The position numbers and the translations under genes were made by a program. Under the pieces are notes generated by a model that did no database searches, was not told where the DNA came from, and was given only the letters and a program-made list of their open reading frames with translations. Of a DNA stretch of 64,000 nt, positions 57,997 through 64,000 are shown one piece after another. How positions within the stretch are numbered: position 1 is the first letter of the stretch; each line of letters opens with the position of its first letter. The stretch is from Morinoia aosen (Eukaryota > Arthropoda > Malacostraca > Amphipoda > Talitridae), in the NCBI GenBank assembly GCA_030386875.1, contig CM059570.1, forward strand, positions 27,972,192 to 28,036,191, read 5' to 3'.

Positions 57997-58142
57997 CTGT
58001 AAGAGTCGGGTTTTTCTTCCGCTCTCGCTTGCCTTTGGGCCTTAAAGTTCATTCAATCCGCGTCAATCCTGAAGTATGTGATGATTTTTTTATTGAAGAT
58101 ACAACGGCCAATATTATGTAATTCGGGTTATTTTCTGCCCGC

Positions 58143-58148
58143 TTTATT
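58143..58148 (-). promoter_or_regulatory. Candidate poly(A) signal AATAAA in the LTR
   Basis: AATAAA on the element's strand about 145 bp before the LTR end. A second AATAAA lies at about 58089-58094. The functional one in the 3' LTR would be the equivalent position 5770 bp to the left. Placement only. Confidence 0.4.
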
Positions 58149-59008
58149 CGGATGACGTTACGTTAAAGTTCTAAGAAAAGTAGCGTATGTTCGCTGCCAC
58201 CAGGAGCGGATAGCTCCGACTAAGTTTAAATATGAAATAATCGTGCGAATTTCTTGGTAGCAATGGCGTATGGCCGGCACGTGTTTCTTATGCCCTTTTG
58301 AGAGAGATGAGAGAGGATATAGATGAGGCCCAGGGTTTTCTTGATTTATTGATGGGAAGGCAAGTACGGATGGCAAGAGCACACGAGGTAAAAACAATTG
58401 GTAAAATATCGGGGAAACAATAAGACCATCACCTCACGATCTTCCTTCGATCGATTTCTCACGACGATAGACTGTATATCAAACAGCCAACACACGAGCC
58501 AAGGACTGGGTAACCACCGAAAGTATGAGCCAAGATAAGCGTATAGCAAACGCTTGAAATCATGCGCCCTCACGACAAGTCAATGGATTTTCGTTGATCG
58601 TGCCACGCTCTACTCGAAGATAGTCTCGAAATTTAACTATTGAAGATATGGGCTTTTACTATCAACTCAAATTCCTAAGTATCAAAACCAGCTATTCGTC
58701 GTAATCCTCAACTGCACTCTAGACGTCCGTTCCCGACCACGGCTCTCTACCGTTCTCCAAGACGGCTACCCGCGAAGTGTCCTCCGCTCGTCCGACACAA
58801 CTCCGGCTCGGACAGTCCTCACCCCTCCCAAAGGGAAGGGGGGTCACCGCACGAGCCGGGCAGCGACGGGGCGAGAGGGTTCTGAGCTTCGCCTCCCTCC
58901 ACCCAACCGGGGTGCGACTGGGGGAGAGGGGTCGGGTCTCATGCCCCATGCCCGCCTCCCGCTACGGCACATTAAATAAAGGTCGACCGTGACAGCACGC
59001 CAGCCGTC

Positions 59009-59024
59009 GTTTTATATATATTTC
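59009..59024 (-). promoter_or_regulatory. Candidate TATA box of the LTR promoter
   Basis: On the element's strand AAATATATATAAAACG lies about 300 bp inside the 5' LTR, upstream of the AATAAA signals, the order expected for U3 then R. No start site can be shown. Confidence 0.4.
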
Positions 59025-59474
59025 CAAGAACTTATAGTGCCCTTGACCAATCTACGTGGTCGCGCTCTACGAGTCCTGCGTCGTCTTTATGACGGAGTGA
59101 CCGCCGCAGCCCAAGCACATCCAATTATTAAATTTACTATGGCAGTGTTGCGTAATGAGAACGTCTCTCTTATATCTTTCCCAAGACCATAGCACGAAAG
59201 CCGGTCGTTATTTTATGACCCGTGTAATCTGAGATCCAGCCTTATGATTAAATATATTCTTTTCGCTCGGCAATGCCAACGATAAAGCTGGGATGAATCT
59301 GACTTCGTACCCTGACTTTATACACATCACTCACGCGTGTAGTGATGAGCGTGTAAGGCTAGACACGCCTCCATTGCCCCACCCTGTGCTCCAACTCCAA
59401 GTAGCAAGGACAGACTAGGAACCAATTAGGAATTGATAAGTTTAAGGGAGCGAAGTTGCAGTCTTTGTTATTGT

Positions 59475-61545
59475 GAGCTAGTATCCAATATACTCAAAAT
59501 ACCGCCAGTTGTGCCTTGCAGCTGATCAGTCGTTTACCTCAATGAGCTTGTATCCTAGATACTCAAAATACCGCCAGTTGTGCCTTGAAGCTGATCAGTC
59601 GTTTACCTCAATGAGCTTGTATCCTAGATACTCAAAATACCGCCTGTTGTGCCCTGAAGCTGATCAGTCGTGTACCTCAATGAGCTTGTATCCTAGATAC
59701 TCAAAATACCGCCAGTTGTGCCCTGAAGCTGATCAGTCGTTTACCTCAATGAACTTGTATCCTAGATACTCAAAATACCGCCAGCTATGCCCTGAAGCTG
59801 ATCAGTCGTTTACCTCAATGAGCTTGTATCCTAGATACTCAAAATACCGCCAGTTGTGCCCTGAAGCTGATCAGTCGTTTACCTCAATGAGCTCGTATCC
59901 TAGATGCTCAAAATACCGTCAGTTGTGCCCTGAAGCTGATCAGTCGTTTACCTCTATGAGCTTGTATCCTAGATACTCAAAATACCGCCAGTTGTGCCCT
60001 GAAGCTGATCAGTCGCTTACCTCAATGAGCTTGTATCCTAGATACTCAAAATACCGCCAGTTGTGCCCTGAAGCTGATCAGTCGTTTACCTCAATGAGCT
60101 TGTATCCTAGATACTGAAAATACCGCCAGTTGTGCCTCGAGCTGATCAGTCGTTTACCTCAATGAGCTTGTATCCTAGATACTCAAAATACCGCCAGTTG
60201 TGCCCTGAAGCTCATCAGTCGTTTACCTCAATGAGCTTGTATCCTAGATACTCAAAATACCGCCGGTTGTGCCCTGAAGCTGATCAGTCGTTTACCTCAA
60301 TGAGCTTGTATCCTAGATACTCGAAATACCGCCATTTGTGCCCTGAAGCTGATCAGTCGTTTACCTCAATGAGCTTGTATCCTAGATACTCGAAATACCG
60401 CCAGTTGTGCCCTGAAGCTGATCAGTCATTTACCTCAATGAGCTTGTATCCTAGATACTCAAAATACCGCCAGTTGTGCCTCGAGCTGATCAGTCGTTTA
60501 CCTCGATGAGCTTGTATCCTAGATACTCAAAATACCGCCAGTTGTGCATTGAAGTTGATCAGTCGTTTACCTCAATGAGCTTGTATCCTAGGTACTCAAA
60601 ATACCGCCAGTTGTGCCCTGAAGCTAATCAGTCGTTTACCTCAATGAGCTTGTATCCTAGATGCTCAAAATACCGTCAGTTGTGCCCTGAAGCTGATCAG
60701 TCGTTTACCTCAATGAGCTTGCATCCTAGATACTCAAAATACCGCCAGTTGTGCCCTGAAGCTGATCAGTCGTTTACCTCAATGAGGTTGTATCCTAGAT
60801 ACTCAAAATACCGCCAGCTGTGCCCTGAAGCTGATCAGTCGTTTACCTCAATGAGCTTGTATCCTAGATACTCAAAATACCGCCAGCTGTGCCCTGAAGC
60901 TGATCAGTCGTTTACCTCAATGAGCTTGTATCCTAGATACTCAAAATACTGCCAGTTGTGCCCTGAAGCTGATCAGTCGTTTACCTCAATGAGCTTGTAT
61001 CCTAGATACTCAAAATACCACCAGTTGTGCCCTGATGCTGATCAGTCGTTTACCTCAATGAGCTTGTATCCTAGATACTCAAAATACCGCCAGCTGTGCC
61101 CTGATGCTGATCAGTCGTTTACCTCAATGAGCTTGTATCCTAGATACTCAAAATACCGCCAGTTGTGCCCTGATGCTGATCAGTCGTTTACCTCAATGAG
61201 CTTGTATCCTAGATACTCAAAATACCGTCAGTTGTGCCCTGATGCTGATCAGTCGTTTACCTCAATGAGCTTGTATCCTAGATACTCAAAACACCGCCTG
61301 TTGTGCCCTGATGCTGATCAGTCGTTTACCTCAATGAGCTTGTATCCTAGATACTCAAAATACCGCCACTTGTGCCCTGATGCTGATCAGTCGTTTACCT
61401 CAATGAGCTTGTATCCTAGATACTCAAAATACCGCCAGTTGTGCCCTGAAGCTGATCAGTCGCTTACCTCAATGAGCTTGTATCCTAGATACTCAAAATA
61501 CCGCCAGTTGTGCCCTGAAGCTGATCAGTCGTTTACCTCAACGAT
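59475..61545. repeat. 69-bp tandem array (23-codon period)
   Basis: About 30 copies of a unit with CTGATCAGTCGTTTACCTCA, ATGAGCTTGTATCCTAGATA and CTCAAAATACCGCCAGTTGT, then GCCCTGAAG. In one + frame it reads ADQSFTSMSLYPRYSKYRQL then CPE, giving frames of 202, 125 and 376 codons. These are broken by a TGA (about 60115) and by one-base deletions at TGCCTCGAGCTG (60137 and 60481). Substitutions hit all codon positions (TTT to CTT, TAC to TGC, CGC to CGT, GAA to GAT) and there is no upstream exon signal, so I treat it as non-coding. The segment before it (59325-59474) is unique. Confidence 0.93.
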
Positions 61546-61864
61546 AATGAAAGTATATTTTCATCGGGTTCGACCTTCACGATTTCCTTCGCTATTAGCA
61601 GTATGATATAGATCAGATTAATATCTCCATAAAACATCAGAGCTCGAGGCTCTTTCATGACACTACACGGTTCTCATCAACTCAGGACTTCGTTACACGT
61701 GCAATATTTTCCCCGTAATTAAACTTCACGCACCTCGACCGAGGAGTTTCAAAATTAACAATCACCTTAATGAATACTAGTAGAATTTTCTGTTACAAGC
61801 AAAATTACATTTCTGGATGAACAGGACAGCAACCATTTCAGTAGACACAAAATGTAGTCTCCTG
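61546..61864. other. Unique spacer, no feature seen
   Basis: Mixed sequence between the 69-bp and 16-bp arrays. No ORF or RNA recognised. Confidence 0.55.
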
Positions 61865-64000
61865 CTGAATTTGTTTACTGCCGAATTTGTTTACTGCCGA
61901 ATTTGTTTACTGCCGAATTTGTTTACTGCCGAATTTGTTTACTGCCGAATTTGTTTACTGCCGAATTTGTTTACTGCCGAATTTGTTTACTGCCGAATTT
62001 GTTTACTGCCGAATTTGTTTACTGCCGAATTTGTTTACTGCCGAATTTGTTTACTGCCGAATTTGTTTACTGCCGAATTTGTTTACTGCCGAATTTGTTT
62101 ACTGCCGAATTTGTTTACTGCCGAATTTGTTTACTGCCGAATTTGTTTACTGCCGAATTTGTTTACTGCCGAATTTGTTTACTGCCGAATTTGTTTACTG
62201 CCGAATTTGTTTACTGCCGAATTTGTTTACTGCCGAATTTGTTTACTGCCGAATTTGTTTACTGCCGAATTTGTTTACTGCCGAATTTGTTTACTGCCGA
62301 ATTTGTTTACTGCCGAATTGGTTTACTGCCGAATTGGTTTACTGCCGAATTGGTTTACTGCCGAATTTGTTTACTGCCGAATTTGTTTACTGCCGAATTT
62401 GTTTACTGCCGAATTTGTTTACTGCCGAATTTGTTTACTGCCGAATTTGTTTACTGCCGAATTTGTTTACTGCCGAATTTGTTTACTGCCGAATTTGTTT
62501 ACTGCCGAATTTGTTTACTGCCGAATTTGTTTACTGCCGAATTTGTTTACTGCCGAATTTGCTTACTGCCGAATTTGCTTACTGCCGAATTTGCTTACTG
62601 CCGAATTTGCTTACTGCCGAATTTGCTTACTGCCGAATTTGCTTACTGCCGAATTTGCTTACTGCCGAATTTGCTTACTGCCGAATTTGCTTACTGCCGA
62701 ATTTGCTTACTGCCGAATTTGCTTACTGCCGAATTTGCTTACTGCCGAATTTGCTTACTGCCGAATTTGCTTACTGCCGAATTTGCTTACTGCCGAATTT
62801 GCTTACTGCCGAATTTGCTTACTGCCGAATTTGCTTACTGCCGAATTTGCTTACTGCCGAATTTGCTTACTGCCGAATTTGCTTACTGCCGAATTTGCTT
62901 ACTGCCGAATTTGCTTACTGCCGAATTTGCTTACTGCCGAATTTGCTTACTGCCGAATTTGCTTTCTGCCGAATTTGCTTTCTGCCGAATTTGCTTTCTG
63001 CCAAATTTGTTTTCTGCCGAATTTGTTTTCTGCCGAATTTGTTTTCTGCCGAATTTGTTTTCTGCCGAATTTGTTTTCTGCCGAATTTGTTTTCTGCCGA
63101 ATTTGTTTTCTGCCGAATTTGTTTTCTGCCGAATTTGTTTTCTGCCGAATTTGTTTTCTGCCGAATTTGTTTTCTGCCGAATTTGTTTTCTGCCGAATTT
63201 GTTTACTGCCGAATTTGTTTACTGCCGAATTTGTTTACTGCCGAATTTGTTTACTGCCGAATTTGTTTACTGCCGAATTTGTTTACTGCCGAATTTGTTT
63301 ACTGCCGAATTTGTTTACTGCCGAATTTGTTTACTGCCGAATTTGTTTACTGCCGAATTTGTTTACAGCCGAATTTGTTTACAGCCGAATTTGTTTACTG
63401 CCGAATTTGTTTACAGCCGAATTTGTTTACAGCCGAATTTGTTTACAGCCGAATTTGTTTACAGCCGAATTTGTTTACTGCCGAATTTGTTTACTGCCGA
63501 ATTTGTTTACTGCCGAATTTGTTTACTGCCGAATTTGTTTACTGCCGAATTTGTTTACTGCCGAATTTGTTTACTGCCGAATTTGTTTACTGCCGAATTT
63601 GTTTACTGCCGAATTTGTTTACTGCCGAATTTGTTTACTGCCGAATTTGTTTACTGCCGAATTTGTTTACTGCCGAATTTGTTTACTGCCGAATTTGTTT
63701 ACTGCCGAATTTGTTTACTGCCGAATTTGCTTACTGCCGAATTTGCTTACTGCCGAATTTGCTTACTGCCGAATTTGCTTACTGCCGAATTTGCTTACTG
63801 CCGAATTTGCTTACTGCCGAATTTGCTTACTGCCGAATTTGCTTACTGCCGAATTTGCTTACTGCCGAATTTGCTTACTGCCGAATTTGCTTACTGCCGA
63901 ATTTGCTTACTGCCGAATTTGCTTACTGCCGAATTTGCTTACTGCCGAATTTGCTTACTGCCGAATTTGCTTACTGCCGAATTTGCTTACTGCCGAATTT
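61865..64000. repeat. 16-bp tandem array, open at right window edge
   Basis: About 133 copies of TTTGTTTACTGCCGAA. Units fall into long homogeneous blocks: TTTGTTTACTG (to about 62560, with a TTGGTTTACTG trio near 62315-62355), TTTGCTTACTG (about 62560-62960), TTTGCTTTCTG then TTTGTTTTCTG (about 62960-63200), TTTGTTTACTG with TTTGTTTACAG units at about 63357-63475, and TTTGCTTACTG again from about 63725. The array continues beyond the window. Confidence 0.97.

Larger units (their letters stand above)
52228..59324 (-). mobile_element. Complete LTR retrotransposon, Ty3/Gypsy-like, non-autonomous
   Basis: A 7097-bp element on the minus strand with two 1327-bp LTRs, TGT...ACA termini and a 4-bp target duplication CATC (52224-52227 and 59325-59328). 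The primer site next to the right LTR and the purine tract next to the left LTR fix the orientation. The 4.4-kb interior lacks recognisable protease, reverse transcriptase or RNase H. It holds one short ORF that resembles a Gag start joined to an integrase tail. It must therefore have been mobilised by proteins from a related full element. I saw no difference between the LTRs, so the insertion is probably young. The Gypsy assignment rests on the integrase-like tail, the tRNA-Leu primer site and the target duplication length. BEL/Pao is less likely. Confidence 0.92.
57998..59324 (-). repeat. 5' LTR of the LTR retrotransposon
   Basis: Matches 52228-53554 throughout, with no difference seen by eye. 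In a working element this copy drives transcription. Confidence 0.97.

Noticed and set aside
59509..61606. 23-residue repeat protein in the 69-bp array
   Set aside because: Frameshifts and a stop break it into three frames, and frame-breaking units were themselves duplicated. I kept it as a repeat.
61865..64000. Telomeric repeat
   Set aside because: The 16-bp unit is unrelated to TTAGG-type arthropod telomere repeats, and no TTAGG run is present in the window.

Overview
This is eukaryotic nuclear DNA, almost certainly from an arthropod and probably an insect. The evidence is two intact RNA polymerase III tRNA genes of animal type (initiator Met at 12407-12478, Phe at 46528-46600), a dead mariner transposon, a Ty3/Gypsy-like LTR element primed by tRNA-Leu, AT-rich unique DNA, and no sign of operons or prokaryotic genes. 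I cannot name the species. I found no convincing host protein-coding gene. Nearly all long open frames here are by-products of tandem repeats whose unit lacks stop codons.

The dominant content is tandem repeats. By my own boundaries, about 35 kb of the 64 kb lies in more than 30 unrelated arrays with periods of 8, 10, 11, 13, 14, 15, 16, 19, 20, 21, 22, 23, 25, 27, 28, 29, 33, 43, 62, 69 and 94 bp. The largest is a 14-bp array of about 10 kb (34131-44128). It contains a core (38811-41545) in which a 7-bp insertion builds a 35-bp dimer. The window opens inside a 27-bp array and closes inside a 16-bp array. Several arrays show multi-unit duplications (297 bp, 203 bp, 260 bp, about 344 bp and about 757 bp), so they grew by copying blocks of units.

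Between the arrays lie: a roughly 1.05-kb imperfect palindrome (2325-3375); a dispersed, apparently non-autonomous family of about 330 bp with eight full or partial copies, several abutting or close to a minisatellite; a mariner element (50713-51959) with a broken transposase and a 19-bp minisatellite built from its own terminal repeat; and a complete 7.1-kb minus-strand LTR element (52228-59324). The LTR element has LTRs in which I saw no difference, a 4-bp target duplication, a recognisable primer site and polypurine tract, but only a 119-codon ORF that looks like a Gag start joined to an integrase tail.

The genes do not form a pathway. The tRNAs are independent Pol III units, and the transposon remnants and arrays are best read as a record of insertion, decay and repeat expansion. 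All periods, copy numbers and boundaries were counted by eye and may be off by a unit.
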